Shown in pieces: positions 53,333-63,501 of a DNA stretch of 64,000 nt. Numbering within the stretch: position 1 is the stretch's first letter; each line of letters opens with the position of its first letter. The notes under the pieces are model-generated. The model was not told the DNA's origin, searched no databases, and was given only the letters and a program-made list of their open reading frames with translations. The position numbers and the translations under genes were made by a program. Origin of the DNA: Bacillus sp. AZ43 (GTDB taxonomy: Bacteria > Actinomycetota > Actinomycetes > Mycobacteriales > Geodermatophilaceae); NCBI GenBank assembly GCA_004570425.1, contig SPQJ01000003.1:124001-188000 (forward strand). Direction: 5' to 3'.

Positions 53333-55999
53333 ATGCGATTCGTGCGGTTCTCCGAGCAGAGCATGCGCCGCGCCTCGCCCCTGTGGTGCTACCTGACGGC
53401 GCTCGTGCTGCTGCCGCTCCTCGGCGTCATGGTCTTGGCCACCGCCGCGGCACAGACCCGGGCGAGCGAGGCGGACAGTGCCGCACGCGCGGAGAACGGC
53501 ATGCGGACCCTCGCGGCCCTCGACGGCGCGCGCCGGAGCGTGGAGCAGGAGCTGATCCCGTTCCTGTGGCTGCACGTCGTCGCCAACCCGGAGGCCATCG
53601 CCATGCTCGACCTGCCGCCGGGACTGCTGGAGGTACAGGCCGAGACGATGGCGCGCGACTCCGCGCGGGTCCGAGCGGTGACCGATCGGGCGCTGGCCGG
53701 CGTGCCGGCCGGCTCGGTGGGCTCCGCTGCCGCCGAGCGCGCCGCGACGGACCTGGCCCTGCTGCGCTCCGGTGGCAACACGCTGAACCTCGACATCGAG
53801 GACGTCTACTTCCGTTTCCTGGCCGTCTCGAACGATCTGATGACCGCCCAGCAGGCCGCCGCAGCCGCCGCCACCGCGGAAGGGATCCCGGGGGTCACCC
53901 TGCGGGCACTCCAGGACGTGCAGTCCATCGCGCGGCTCAGCCAGGTCGCCAGCCGGCAGCTCCCGCTCTTCTTCGGGTCCATGTTCGCCGGCGGGGACAG
54001 CATGATCGGCTCGCGCACCGCGTGGCAGACCGCCCTGCTCGACTACAGCGACGCCGAACGCCAGATGAAGTCCCTGTCCCAGCCCTCGCTGCGAGAGGCA
54101 TGGCGGGCCGTGCAGACGTCCGACGCCGTGGGCGCCGTGGACGGCGTGCTGACCAGCGGTGCGGACGGCGACACCCCCACCGTGTCCGTCGCCGAGATCG
54201 CCACGCTGCTCGTCCAGACCCAGGAGCGCAACGATCTGCTGGGCGAGCTCGTCGAGACCGCGATCGGCAACGCCCACACGCTGGTGTCCGCCGACCGGGA
54301 GGAGGCCACCGGTCAGCTGCGGGGGATCCTTCTCCTCGCCGCCGGCCTGCTGGCCGTCTCGCTGCTCGCCGCACTGGTGCTCGGCCGCAGCGTGGCCGGC
54401 GCGCTGCGACTGCTGGCCGGGCAGGCCAGCCAGATCAGCGAGGGCTCGCTGGTGGAGGTGGAGGTCGCCGGACCGCGCGAGGTGCGCACCGTCTCGGCGG
54501 CGCTGGGAGCCGCCGTCGCCGGGCTGCGCCGGATCCAGGACCAGGCCCAGGCCGTCGCCCGCGGCGACCTCGACGACGCCCTGCTCGACCAGCCGCTGCC
54601 CGGACCGCTCGGTGAGGTCGTCCACGCGTCGGTCAAGGAGATCGTGCACGCGGTACGCCAGCGCGAGGAGCTGCAGTCCGCCCTCGCCCACCAGGCCACC
54701 CACGACGCGCTCACCGAGCTGCCCAACCGCGCCCAGGCCGTCACGCTGGTCACCGGCGCGCTGCACCGCGGCCGGCGGTCCGGTCAGATGACCGGCCTGC
54801 TCTTCGTGGATCTCGACGGCTTCAAAGCGGTCAACGACGGGCACGGGCACGCCGCCGGCGACGAGGTGCTGCGCGAGGTCGCCCGCCGGCTCACGGCCGG
54901 GGTCCGGCCCGGCGACGTGGTCTGCCGCCTGGGCGGCGACGAGTTCGTCGTCCTCGTGGAGCCCGTGCACACCGAGCACGACCTGCTGGAACTCAGCCAC
55001 CGGCTGATCTCCTCGATCAGCGAGCCGATGGTGGTCCAGCGTGCCCAGGTCCGGATCGGCGCCAGCATCGGCGTAGCGGTCAGCCGGGACGGCAGCACCG
55101 ACGCCGACGTGCTCTTCGCCGAGGCCGACGCCGCCGCCTACCGCGCCAAGGCTGCGGGGCGTGGCCGCGCGGAGATCTTCGACGAAACCCTGCGGCGGCA
55201 GCTCAACCAGCGGGCGGCACTGGAGGTGGCGATCGCCACCGGCCTGGCCAACGGTGAGATGCAGGTGGCGTACCAGCCCGTCATGGAGGTCGCCACCGAC
55301 CGGCTGAGGGGCTACGAGGCGCTCATCCGCTGGACGCGACCCGGTGTCGGACCGGTCGCTCCAGACCAGTGGATCCCCGTGGCCGAGGGGTCCCGACTGA
55401 TCGGTGAGGTCGACCGCTGGATGCTGCACGAGGCCACCCGCCAGCTGGCGCAGTGGCGGGCCGAGTCCCCCGCCGCGCCGGGGGCGCCCGACCCGACGAT
55501 CGCGGTGAACATCTCTGGACGGCACCTGGCCGACCCGCGGGTGATCAGCGACGTCGCCGACGCGCTGGAGGCGTCCGGGCTGCCCGCTCACCTGCTGGTC
55601 CTGGAGGTCACCGAGACCGTGCTGGTCGACGACCCGCTGGCCAATGACCACCTCACCGAGCTGCGCGCCATGGGCGTCAGCATCGCCATCGACTACTTCG
55701 GCACCGGATACACCTCCATCGGCCAGCTGCGCAACATGCCGGTCGACACGCTCAAGATCGACCGCAGCTTCGTGGCCTCCACGGAGCCCGCCCACCGCGA
55801 GCTCGTCGCCCTAATGATCAGAGCGGCGCACACCTTCGGGTTGACCGTCGTCGCCGAGGGCGTGGAGGAGCCGGACCAGCTGGCGCAGCTCAAGGCGCAG
55901 GAATGCGACCAGGCCCAGGGCTACCTGCTCTACCGGCCCATGCCCGCCACCGAGGCCGGGGCGCTGCTCCGCAGCCCCCAGCCCGCCGGCTCGCTCTGA
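53333..55999 (+). CDS. Membrane c-di-GMP turnover protein, GGDEF-EAL
   Basis: 888 residues. Transmembrane helix 1 is at ~14-36, followed by an extracytoplasmic nitrate/sensor-like region (~40-320) and helix 2 at ~325-350. A HAMP-like linker leads to a GGDEF domain (intact GGDEF at 534-538) and an EAL domain (~630-880; EAL at 662-664). EAL residues seen: VNISG, EVTET, KIDRSF, AEGVEE and QGYLLYRP. However, the metal-binding DDFGTG motif reads D787-Y788-FGTG, so phosphodiesterase activity is doubtful and cyclase activity may dominate. No I-site (RxxD) is placed clearly before the GGDEF. Confidence 0.92.
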   Translation: MRFVRFSEQSMRRASPLWCYLTALVLLPLLGVMVLATAAAQTRASEADSAARAENGMRTLAALDGARRSVEQELIPFLWLHVVANPEAIAMLDLPPGLLEVQAETMARDSARVRAVTDRALAGVPAGSVGSAAAERAATDLALLRSGGNTLNLDIEDVYFRFLAVSNDLMTAQQAAAAAATAEGIPGVTLRALQDVQSIARLSQVASRQLPLFFGSMFAGGDSMIGSRTAWQTALLDYSDAERQMKSLSQPSLREAWRAVQTSDAVGAVDGVLTSGADGDTPTVSVAEIATLLVQTQERNDLLGELVETAIGNAHTLVSADREEATGQLRGILLLAAGLLAVSLLAALVLGRSVAGALRLLAGQASQISEGSLVEVEVAGPREVRTVSAALGAAVAGLRRIQDQAQAVARGDLDDALLDQPLPGPLGEVVHASVKEIVHAVRQREELQSALAHQATHDALTELPNRAQAVTLVTGALHRGRRSGQMTGLLFVDLDGFKAVNDGHGHAAGDEVLREVARRLTAGVRPGDVVCRLGGDEFVVLVEPVHTEHDLLELSHRLISSISEPMVVQRAQVRIGASIGVAVSRDGSTDADVLFAEADAAAYRAKAAGRGRAEIFDETLRRQLNQRAALEVAIATGLANGEMQVAYQPVMEVATDRLRGYEALIRWTRPGVGPVAPDQWIPVAEGSRLIGEVDRWMLHEATRQLAQWRAESPAAPGAPDPTIAVNISGRHLADPRVISDVADALEASGLPAHLLVLEVTETVLVDDPLANDHLTELRAMGVSIAIDYFGTGYTSIGQLRNMPVDTLKIDRSFVASTEPAHRELVALMIRAAHTFGLTVVAEGVEEPDQLAQLKAQECDQAQGYLLYRPMPATEAGALLRSPQPAGSL

Positions 56000-56525
56000 G
56001 ATGGAGCGACACGGTCCTGCGAGAGGGTGTGGGGGACACGACGACCTCCTGATCGAGGGCCGTCCATAGACAACTCCACAGCCCACCCAGACGTCTGAGC
56101 CATGCCGAGACTGGCACTACTGAGCAGACTCCCGGTCATTGACCGGCTCGCTGGCGCACGCCACGGTGACGGCCGAGACATCGACGACACCGCGATCGCC
56201 CCTACCCGCCGCAAGCGCAACGCCTCCTTGCGCGGCAGCAGGCCGCCCCCCGAGGAGGCGGCCAGCTCCGCAGAGCCATGGAGCAACCCAGAGGCGGATC
56301 GCGAGGTCGACGGCGTCGAACCCGTCGACCTTGTTCGGTCCGGAAGGTGCTGATCGCCTCGCCCCGCGATAGGACATGACGTCTCCCACCCTGGGTTACC
56401 CCCGAGCCGAAGAGGAGCCGGGACGCCGCATGCGCCGGCATTGCAAGCGCGGTGTTGAAGGCACGCGGAAGGCACGGCATCCGCGTGCCTCACGTCCCGC
56501 CTGCGGGAACAGGGCTAGAGTCTCA

Positions 56526-56572
56526 AGCCTTCCAAGCTGACTGTGCGGGTTCGATTCCCGTCACCCGCTCCG
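56526..56572 (+). repeat. tRNA-Gly(TCC) 3' half; second copy of the 47-bp direct repeat, probable att site
   Basis: Identical over 47 bp to 1839-1885. As there, anticodon stem-loop (TCC), T-arm and 3' acceptor strand are present and the 5' half is missing. A motif AAGGCACGCGGAA begins 70 bases before the CCTTCC of this copy (71 for the other), so the upstream arms are alignable. The two copies bracket 54.7 kb. Confidence 0.8.
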
Positions 56573-56577
56573 CCGCG

Positions 56578-56613
56578 GTGTCGCGGGAACCGTTCACAGG
56601 TATCCCGCGACAC
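56578..56613 (+). terminator. Hairpin after the second tRNA relic
   Basis: Arms of 11 perfect bp (56578-56588, 56603-56613), with the loop containing TTCACAGG as in the hairpin at 1893-1925. Confidence 0.65.
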
Positions 56614-57072
56614 CGTTCAAGTTCGGGCGGTTTGTGGTGCCGCCATGAGCCTTGTCCTTCCGGCCAATGGGAGCCTCCATCAGACCCGGCGCGGGGCACT
56701 GTGCTCGGAGCGGAGGCTCTGGTCGACCACGGTGTGCAAAGGGCGAGTCCGAGTCGGGAGGCGGGCTACAGAATCGGACCGGTCGAAAGACCGGCACCGC
56801 GCTGCGACCCGACCCAGCACCGAACACCCCGTCGTTGTTCTCGCCGTAGCTGCAACGCCGCTGTCCACCGCAGGACTGGCCCGCGCTGGTGCTCCGGCCG
56901 GCGCGGCGCCGGTCATCCGGCGTTCACACGAGGAGCGGTGCGTTCACGTAGCCGGAAGACAACCGTCAGGCGAGGGGAAACACGGCGGACGCAGAGTGCT
57001 CTGCACGGTGGTGTGGTCGCCCCACCTCCGTGGTCCCACCCGCGTCCGCCCAGTGTCAGGAGCCCCAGCCGC

Positions 57073-59115
57073 ATGGCCGCCGATACCGCACTGCCCGAGC
57101 ACGTCGACACCCCCGCTCCCCCCGTCCACCACCCGCTGGACCCGCTGAGCGGTGCCGAGATCGAGCGCGCGGCCGCGATCGTCCGGGCGAGCGCCTACGG
57201 CACCCAGACGCTGCGCTTCGTGATGATCTCGCTCGCCGAGCCCGCGAAGCCGGCGGACCTCGTCTTCAACTCGGCTCCTGCGCCACCGCGAGAGGCCTTC
57301 GTCGTCGCCTACGACAGCTCCAGGAAGCTTGTGCAGGAAGGCGTCGTTGACCTCGACGCCGGCGCGGTGGTGTCCTGGACAGCCGTGCCTGGCCGGTTCC
57401 CCTCCTTCCTGATGGAGCAGCTGGCCGGCGTGGAGCAGGTCGTGATCGCGGACCCGCGCTGGCAGGAGGCGATGCGCCGGCGCGGCGTCACCGACTTCGC
57501 CCTGACGATGGTCGACCCTTGGCCCACCGGCTGGTACGGCGCGCAAGACCACCACGACAACTCACCCCTGCTCTGCCGCCCGCTCACCTTCGTGCGCGCG
57601 GAGCCCGGCGAGCACGGCTACGCCCGGCCGGTCGAGGGCGTGATCGTCACCTTCGACCTCGACGCCATGGCGGTCGTCGACGTGGAGGACCACGGCGTCG
57701 TCCCGCTGCCGCGGTACGCCGGGAACTACGAGGAGCGGTTCTTGTTCGCCGAGGGCAACCGCCCGGCGTTCCGCGACTTCCGGGACGACGTCAAGCCGAT
57801 CGAGATCACCCAGCCCGAGGGCCCCAGCTTCACCGTCGACGGCCACCAGGTGACCTGGCAGAAGTGGTCGCTGCGCGTCGGCTTCAACCCGCGCGAGGGC
57901 CTGGTGCTGCACCAGCTCGGCTACCTCGACCGCGGTGTCCAGCGGCCGGTCATGTACCGCGCCGCGCTGTCGGAGATGGTCGTCCCCTACGGCGACACCG
58001 CCCCCACCCACTGGAACAAGAACGTGTTCGACATGGGCGAAATCGGGATGGGGCTGTCGGCGAACCCGCTGACCCTCGGCTGTGACTGCCTCGGCGAGAT
58101 CTTCTACTTCGACGGCGTCGTGAACGACTCGCAGGGCAACGCCATCACCATCCCCAACGCCGTGTGCATGCACGAGGAGGACTACGGCATCGCCTGGAAG
58201 CACACCGACTTCCGCACCGGCATCGCCGAAGTCCGCCGCTCCCGCCGGCTGGTCATCTCCTTCATCGCCACCGTCGGCAACTACGAGTACGGCTTCTTCT
58301 GGTACCTCTACGTCGACGGCTCGATCGAGTACGAGGTGAAGCTGACCGGCGTCCTCACCACCGGGGCGATCCCCCAGGGCGAGCGGCCTCGGCACGGCAA
58401 CCTCGTCGCGCCGGGCCTCTACGGCCCGCACCACCAGCACCACTTCAACGTCCGCATGGACATGTGCGTCGACGGCCCGTCCAACTCCGTCCTCGAGGTC
58501 GACTCGATCCCCGAACCCGATCCGGCGCTCAATCCGCACTCCAACGCCTGGATCACCCGGGAGACGCTCGTCCGGTCGGAGAGCGAGGGGGCCCGCGACT
58601 GGGAGTTCTCCACCGCCCGCTACTGGAAGGTGGTCAATCCCTCGAAGGTCAACGAGCTGGGCAGCCCCGTCGGCTACAAGCTCATGCCCCGGGACGTCGT
58701 CCCCTCGATGCTGCAGGAGGGGTCGACGATCTACGACCGCGCCCGCTTCGTGCAGCACAACCTCTGGGTGACGAGGTACGACCCGCGGGAGCTCTACGCC
58801 GCCGGCGACTACCCATACCAGTGCCCCGACGCCCAGGGCCTGCCGGAGTACGTCGCCGACGACGCGCCGCTCGAGGACACCGACGTCGTCCTCTGGTACA
58901 CCGTCGGCGCGCACCACGTCGTCCGCCCGGAGGACTGGCCGGTGATGCCCTGCGCCTACATCGGCTTCATGCTCAAGCCGGTCGGCTTCTTCGACGGCAA
59001 CCCGGCGCTGGACCTGCCGCCCAGCGCCGCCCGCTGCCACTGTGCTCCCGGCGCCTGCGGGTGCGCCGGCCACGACCACGGTGTGCCCGCCGCGCCCCAC
59101 GCCGCACTGGGCTGA
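57073..59115 (+). CDS. Copper-containing primary amine oxidase (TPQ)
   Basis: 680 residues. Tyr404 in VGNYEYGFFWY is the topaquinone precursor, Asp320 in NVFDMGEIG is the catalytic base, and copper ligands are in GPHHQHHFNVRMD plus the later His in VGAHHVVRPEDWPVMP. There is no signal peptide, so it is probably cytoplasmic as in Arthrobacter enzymes. It oxidises primary amines (phenethylamine, tyramine, histamine, putrescine-like) to aldehyde, ammonia and peroxide. A His/Cys-rich tail (CHCAPGACGCAGHDHG) may hold metal. A 15-bp hairpin terminates the gene. Confidence 0.95.
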   Translation: MAADTALPEHVDTPAPPVHHPLDPLSGAEIERAAAIVRASAYGTQTLRFVMISLAEPAKPADLVFNSAPAPPREAFVVAYDSSRKLVQEGVVDLDAGAVVSWTAVPGRFPSFLMEQLAGVEQVVIADPRWQEAMRRRGVTDFALTMVDPWPTGWYGAQDHHDNSPLLCRPLTFVRAEPGEHGYARPVEGVIVTFDLDAMAVVDVEDHGVVPLPRYAGNYEERFLFAEGNRPAFRDFRDDVKPIEITQPEGPSFTVDGHQVTWQKWSLRVGFNPREGLVLHQLGYLDRGVQRPVMYRAALSEMVVPYGDTAPTHWNKNVFDMGEIGMGLSANPLTLGCDCLGEIFYFDGVVNDSQGNAITIPNAVCMHEEDYGIAWKHTDFRTGIAEVRRSRRLVISFIATVGNYEYGFFWYLYVDGSIEYEVKLTGVLTTGAIPQGERPRHGNLVAPGLYGPHHQHHFNVRMDMCVDGPSNSVLEVDSIPEPDPALNPHSNAWITRETLVRSESEGARDWEFSTARYWKVVNPSKVNELGSPVGYKLMPRDVVPSMLQEGSTIYDRARFVQHNLWVTRYDPRELYAAGDYPYQCPDAQGLPEYVADDAPLEDTDVVLWYTVGAHHVVRPEDWPVMPCAYIGFMLKPVGFFDGNPALDLPPSAARCHCAPGACGCAGHDHGVPAAPHAALG

Positions 59116-59125
59116 GCCGACCGGT

Positions 59126-59159
59126 GTCCGGCGCCGTCCCGACGGGGACGGCGCCGGAC
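59126..59159 (+). terminator. Terminator of the amine oxidase gene
   Basis: Perfect 15-bp stem (59126-59140 with 59145-59159), loop GACG, 10 bases after the stop codon. Confidence 0.85.
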
Positions 59160-59163
59160 GCCG

Positions 59164-59426
59164 TCAGCCGGTGCCGCCGCGGCGGTGCCCCCACAGCCCG
59201 AGCGCCGCGAGGATCAGGCCGAGCGCGGCCAGCTGGACGGCCATCCACCCGACGAGCAGCACGCCGACAAGCAAGACCAGCGCGGCGCCGGGCAACCGGA
59301 GTCCTCGAGCATGGGCCGGTCCGGCAGCTGCACAACCGACATGCCGAGCGCGCCGCCACCGGGATCGGCCAGGAAGTTCAGCCCGCCGAACCAGCCGCCG
59401 CCGACCGGGACGGCGAGCACCACGAG
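59164..59426 (-). pseudogene. Small two-helix membrane protein with frameshift
   Basis: From GTG at about 59426 the frame gives VVLAVPVGGGWFGGLNFLADPGGGALGMSV...MLEDSG. At about 59295-59300 the sense passes to another frame, LPGAALVLLVGVLLVGWMAVQLAALGLILAALGLWGHRR, closing at 59164. Joined, these make a typical short actinobacterial membrane protein with a FLADP.G..LGM loop and a C-terminal helix. One base appears missing; this is decay or a sequencing slip. Role unknown. Confidence 0.55.
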
Positions 59427-59528
59427 CGTGGCGGTGCGGGCGGCGGGGACGGCATCCCGTCATGGTGCCGGGCGGCGGTGGGTCGGGGCGAGCCACGACC
59501 CACCGCCGCCCGGGACGGCACCTCGCGG

Positions 59529-60923
59529 TCAGCCGACCGGCGCGATCCGGCCGACGGCGTCGGACACCTGCTCGTAGGCGCGGCCCGCCCGCAGCACCGT
59601 CAACTCGTCGAACGGCCGGCCGGTGAGCTGCATGCCCAGCGGCAGTCCGGCGCCGTCGAACCCGACCGGCACGGACAGCACTGGCTGACCGGTGAGGTTG
59701 GCCGGTGACGTCAGCCGGATCAGCGCCTGACCGAGCGCCTCGGTCGAGCCGTCGGACCAGGTCACCTCGGTCGCGCCCACCGCGGGGGCCGCGAACGGCA
59801 TGCCGGGCGTGACCAGCACGTCGATGTCGTCGAACACCTCGGCCCACGCCTGCTGCACGAGCGTGCGGATGCGCAGCGCCTTGATGTAGTCGGTCGCCAG
59901 CACCAGCTCCCCCACCTCCAGCGACAGCCGGGTGTCCTCGAGGTAGAGCTCGGGGTGCGCCCGCAGGTCGCGCTGGTGGTAGGCGCTGGCCTCCGGGTAC
60001 ACGATCGCCCACTCGACCGGCAGGATCTGCTCCGGGAACGGCGTGCGCACCTCCCGCAGGTCGGCACCGAGGCCGGCCAGCACCTCGATGGCCGCCCGGA
60101 CAGCCCGCTCGACGTCCTCGTGCACGTGCTCGAAAAAGAAGTCGCTGGGGACGCCGATCCGCAGCCCAGCGATGCCGTCGTCCAGGCCGGCCGTGTGGTC
60201 CGGGACCGGGACGTCGACGCTGGCCGGGTCCCGCCGGTCGTAGCCGGCGATCGCGTTGAGCACGAGCGCGCAGTCAGTGACATTGCGGGCCAGCGGGCCG
60301 ACGTGGTCCAGCGACCACGACAGCGACGCGACCCCGCGCCGGGAGGCCCGCCCGTAGGTCGGCTTGAGCCCCACCGTGCCGCACAGCGTGGCCGGGATGC
60401 GGATCGACCCGGCGGTGTCCGAGCCCATCCCGACCATGCAGCTGCCGGCCGCCACGGCCGCACCGGACCCGCCGCTGGACCCGCCGGGGATCCGGCCGGT
60501 GTCCCAGGGGTTGCGGGTGGTCGGGGTGATGCCGCCGTAGGCGAACTCGTGGGTGTGCGTCTTGCCGACCAGCACCATGCCGGCCCCCAGCAGCTGCTCG
60601 ACCGAGGCCGAGTCGGTGTCCGGCACGTTGCCGGCGCGCACCTGCGAACTGGACGTCGTCGGCACGCCGGCGGTGTCGTAGAGGTCCTTCACCCCGAGCG
60701 GGATGCCGTGCAGCGGGCCGAGGTACCGCCCGGCGGCGATCTCCTGCTCCGCGTGCTCGGCGGACTTGCGGGCCAACTCGGGTGTCACGTGCGCGAAGGC
60801 GCCCAGCTGCGCCTCGGTCGCCTCGATTCGCGCCAACACCGAGTCGGTGAGCTCCACCGGCGAGAGCCTGCGGGCGGCGATCTCCGTGGCGGCGGCGGAC
60901 AGCGACAGTTCGAACGGTTCCAT
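59529..60923 (-). CDS. Amidase (amidase signature family)
   Basis: 464 residues. The Ser-cisSer-Lys triad is visible: Lys in [13 protein letters not shown] (~residue 78), cis-Ser and motif [14 protein letters not shown] (~150-160), and nucleophile Ser in [13 protein letters not shown] (~175). It hydrolyses an amide to acid and ammonia in the cytoplasm. It lies downstream of the deacetylase-like gene (78 bases) on the minus strand, among amine oxidase, formamidase and urease genes, so an amide made from amine or polyamine breakdown is a likely substrate. Confidence 0.93.
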   Translation of the reverse strand: MEPFELSLSAAATEIAARRLSPVELTDSVLARIEATEAQLGAFAHVTPELARKSAEHAEQEIAAGRYLGPLHGIPLGVKDLYDTAGVPTTSSSQVRAGNVPDTDSASVEQLLGAGMVLVGKTHTHEFAYGGITPTTRNPWDTGRIPGGSSGGSGAAVAAGSCMVGMGSDTAGSIRIPATLCGTVGLKPTYGRASRRGVASLSWSLDHVGPLARNVTDCALVLNAIAGYDRRDPASVDVPVPDHTAGLDDGIAGLRIGVPSDFFFEHVHEDVERAVRAAIEVLAGLGADLREVRTPFPEQILPVEWAIVYPEASAYHQRDLRAHPELYLEDTRLSLEVGELVLATDYIKALRIRTLVQQAWAEVFDDIDVLVTPGMPFAAPAVGATEVTWSDGSTEALGQALIRLTSPANLTGQPVLSVPVGFDGAGLPLGMQLTGRPFDELTVLRAGRAYEQVSDAVGRIAPVG

Positions 60924-61001
60924 GCTCTCGACTCCTCGTGAGGTGCCCCGCCCGGACGGCGGCGGCGGATCAGGGGCGGCCGGTGGCCGGACCGTGCCGG
61001 C

Positions 61002-62120
61002 TCAGCGGCCGGGGATGTCGGCGACGAGCTCCTCGGCCGCCTTCCGCGAGGCGATCTGGTGCTCCTCGAGCACGTCGATCCCGTAGACGTCGGCGAGCAG
61101 CGAGCGGTACGGGTCGGGCATCGGCTCGGCGCCGGCCAGCGTGGCGATCGTGATGGCGCCGCAGATCGCGACGTAGTGGATGCTGTAGCCGCCCTCCTGG
61201 ACCATCACCAGCCGGCCGTCGCAGAGCTCCGCGGCCGCCTCCATGATCCGCTCGGTGAGGGTCGCGAACCCCGCGGCCGAGACCATCGTGTGCGCCAGCG
61301 GGTCGAAGTAGCTGGGGTCGAAGCCGCAGGCCACGATGATCAGGTCGGGCTCGAAGGCCCGCAGCGCCGGGACGACGACGGCGTCCATCGCATCCACGTA
61401 GCCGGCGTCGCCGGTGCCCGGCGGCCGCGGCACGTTGAGGTTCGTGTTCAGCCCCGCACCGCCGCCCCGCTCGTCCACGGTTCCGCCGTTCGGCGGGTAG
61501 AGCCGGTCCTGGTGGATCGAGATCGTGAGCACCCGTGGGTCCTCCCAGAACACCGCCTGGGTGCCGTTGCCGTGGTGCACGTCCCAGTCGACGACGGCGA
61601 TGCGTTCCACCCCCAGCACCTCCTGCGCGTGCCGGACGGCGACGGCGACGTTGTTGAAGACGCAGAAGCCCATGCCGGTCTCGGGCACGGCGTGGTGCCC
61701 GCACGGGTTCACCAGCGCGAAGCCGTTGTCCACCACCCCGCCGACGACGGCGTCCACCATGGCCAGCGCGCCGCCGGCGGCCAGCGCGGCGATCTCGTAG
61801 CCGCCCTTGCCGAACGGCGAGACCCCGTCGCCGGCGTCCCCGCCCTTTGGCAGCGCGCTCTCGGCGACGATGCGGTCGTGGTGCTCGGCGGTGTGCACCC
61901 TCAGGAGTTCCTCCCGCGTGGCCGGGCGCGCGGGGATCCGGAGCAGCCGGTCCAGCAGGCCGCTGACCTCGACCAGCTCGTGCATGCGCCGCTTGTTGTC
62001 CGCGTGCGCGAAGTGGTGGCCCACCGGCTGCAGCCCGGCCGCCGGGTCCGCCGGGGTCAGCGACCCACTGCCGGTGTCGTTCCAGCCGTACAGCGGGTGC
62101 CACAGGTAGCCGGTCGTCAC
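61002..62120 (-). CDS. Histone-deacetylase-superfamily protein (acetylpolyamine amidohydrolase-like)
   Basis: 372 residues from GTG at 62120 with GAGGAGG upstream. The catalytic HH lies in NPCGHHAVPETGMGF (~residue 140), zinc ligands in VVDWDVHHGNGTQ (Asp, His; ~180) and ACGFDPSYFDPL (Asp), and the transition-state Tyr in QEGGYSIHY. It would deacetylate acetylated polyamines or other acetylamides. It is first in a minus-strand pair with the amidase and divergent from the formamidase gene across 268 bases without other features. Confidence 0.92.
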   Translation of the reverse strand: MTTGYLWHPLYGWNDTGSGSLTPADPAAGLQPVGHHFAHADNKRRMHELVEVSGLLDRLLRIPARPATREELLRVHTAEHHDRIVAESALPKGGDAGDGVSPFGKGGYEIAALAAGGALAMVDAVVGGVVDNGFALVNPCGHHAVPETGMGFCVFNNVAVAVRHAQEVLGVERIAVVDWDVHHGNGTQAVFWEDPRVLTISIHQDRLYPPNGGTVDERGGGAGLNTNLNVPRPPGTGDAGYVDAMDAVVVPALRAFEPDLIIVACGFDPSYFDPLAHTMVSAAGFATLTERIMEAAAELCDGRLVMVQEGGYSIHYVAICGAITIATLAGAEPMPDPYRSLLADVYGIDVLEEHQIASRKAAEELVADIPGR

Positions 62121-62388
62121 GGCGTGCCTCCTCGGGGTCGGATGCGGGGACCGGTCGCCGCGGACGGGCGGCGCCGACGTCCGACGACCCTGCCGGGGCG
62201 ACATTCCAGGGCGATGACGAACGGGTGAAACATCCGGCGGCCGGCCCTCCGGCCCCTCGCCCGCGGTGCACACGAGCTGAACGGAACCGACATCCCGGGG
62301 CAACGTGCCGGTGCCAGCGTGCTCGGCGGGGGGCCGCCGGCACGGGCGCGCCCCACACGCCCACCCCTCGACCTCCCGGAGCACCGCC

Positions 62389-63501
62389 ATGCCGAGCCAC
62401 GCACTGTCCATCGACCTGAGCCGGGACTTCCTCGCCGGTGGAGAGGGCCACAACCGGTGGCACCCGGACATCGAGCCAGCCGTCAGAGTCGCCCCCGGCG
62501 ACACGGTGGTCATGCCGGCGCGGGACGGCATGGACGGTCAGCTCGGGCCGGGCCTGGGCACCTCGCCGGACGCCTCGATCGGGCTCGATGCGGTGCACCC
62601 GCTCACCGGCCCGGTGTACGTGGAGGGAGCGCAGCCGGGTGACCTGCTGGAGGTCGAGATCCTCGACGTCGAGCCGGACTCCTACGGCTTCACCTTCCAG
62701 GCGCCCGGCTTCGGCCTGCTCCGGGACGACTTCCCCTGCGCCTTCAAGGTCGAGTGGGAGCTGGCCGGAGGGTTCGCCACCTCGCCCGACCTCCCCGGTG
62801 TCCGCATCCCCGGTGCGCCGTTCATGGGGGTGATGGGCGTGGCGCCCGACGCAGCGCTCCTGGCCGCGATCACCGTCCGGGAGGCCGCGGACGCCGCCTC
62901 CGGGGGCATGGTGATGCTGCCCGAGCCCGCGTGCGCCGTCCCCCCCACCGGCGACATCGCGCGCACCGGGCTGCGGACCATCGCCCCGCACGAGACGGGC
63001 GGCAACATCGACATCAAGCAGCTGACCGCGGGCAGCCGGTTGTTCCTGCCGGTGCACGTGCCCGGTGCCCTCTTCTCCGCGGGCGACGGTCACTTTGCCC
63101 AGGGCGACGGCGAGAGCTGCGGCACCGCGATCGAGATGCGCGCGACCCTGACGGCGCGGTTCGCGCTGCACCCCGGACGCGCCCGGGACCGGGGCATCCG
63201 GGGAGTGCACTTCAGCCGCGACGGCGCCGGCGACCCGCGTCCCCCGGCCACCCCCGAGCGCTACTACGCGACCACCGGTATCGCGGTCGACCGCGAGGGA
63301 CGCAGCCGTTCGGAGGATCTCACCGTGGCCGCCCGCGACGCGGTCCGCACCATGATCGACCACCTGACGGCGGAGTACGGCTACACGCCCCAGCAGGCCT
63401 ACGCCCTCTGCAGCGTGGCCGTCGACCTGCGGATCAGCCAGGTCGTCGATGCACCGAACGTGCTGGTCTCGGCGTTCCTGCCGCTGGACGTCCTCGTCTG
63501 A
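62389..63501 (+). CDS. Acetamidase/formamidase family protein (FmdA/AmdA)
   Basis: 370 residues. FmdA_AmdA domain: WHPDIEPAVRVAPGDTVV, VHPLTGPVYVEGAQPGDLLEVEI, RTIAPHETGGNIDIKQL, and HFAQGDGESCGTAIEM with the conserved Gly-Glu-Ser-Cys. It hydrolyses short amides such as formamide or acetamide to acid and ammonia. The urease gene starts 160 bases downstream on the same strand, an order often seen in nitrogen-scavenging operons, suggesting joint induction by nitrogen limitation. Confidence 0.93.
   Translation: MPSHALSIDLSRDFLAGGEGHNRWHPDIEPAVRVAPGDTVVMPARDGMDGQLGPGLGTSPDASIGLDAVHPLTGPVYVEGAQPGDLLEVEILDVEPDSYGFTFQAPGFGLLRDDFPCAFKVEWELAGGFATSPDLPGVRIPGAPFMGVMGVAPDAALLAAITVREAADAASGGMVMLPEPACAVPPTGDIARTGLRTIAPHETGGNIDIKQLTAGSRLFLPVHVPGALFSAGDGHFAQGDGESCGTAIEMRATLTARFALHPGRARDRGIRGVHFSRDGAGDPRPPATPERYYATTGIAVDREGRSRSEDLTVAARDAVRTMIDHLTAEYGYTPQQAYALCSVAVDLRISQVVDAPNVLVSAFLPLDVLV

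Larger units (their letters stand above)
56000..57072. other. Gene-free boundary region with second tRNA relic
   Basis: 1073 bases without a convincing gene on either strand. It contains the motif AAGGCACGCGGAAGGCACG (56458-56476), the second tRNA-Gly 3' half (56526-56572) and a hairpin (56578-56613). A GGTGCCGCCATGA stretch (56636-56648) also occurs at 16400-16412. The stretch from 56650 to the amine oxidase start shows nothing I can name. Confidence 0.6.

Noticed and set aside
53300-55795. Long minus-strand frame opposite the GGDEF-EAL gene
   Set aside because: Antisense of a gene with intact GGDEF and EAL motifs. No start signal or domain on this strand.
56117-56389. Minus-strand 90-codon frame near the second tRNA relic
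   Set aside because: No ribosome site and no family resemblance; the opposite strand is equally open, as expected by chance at this GC content.
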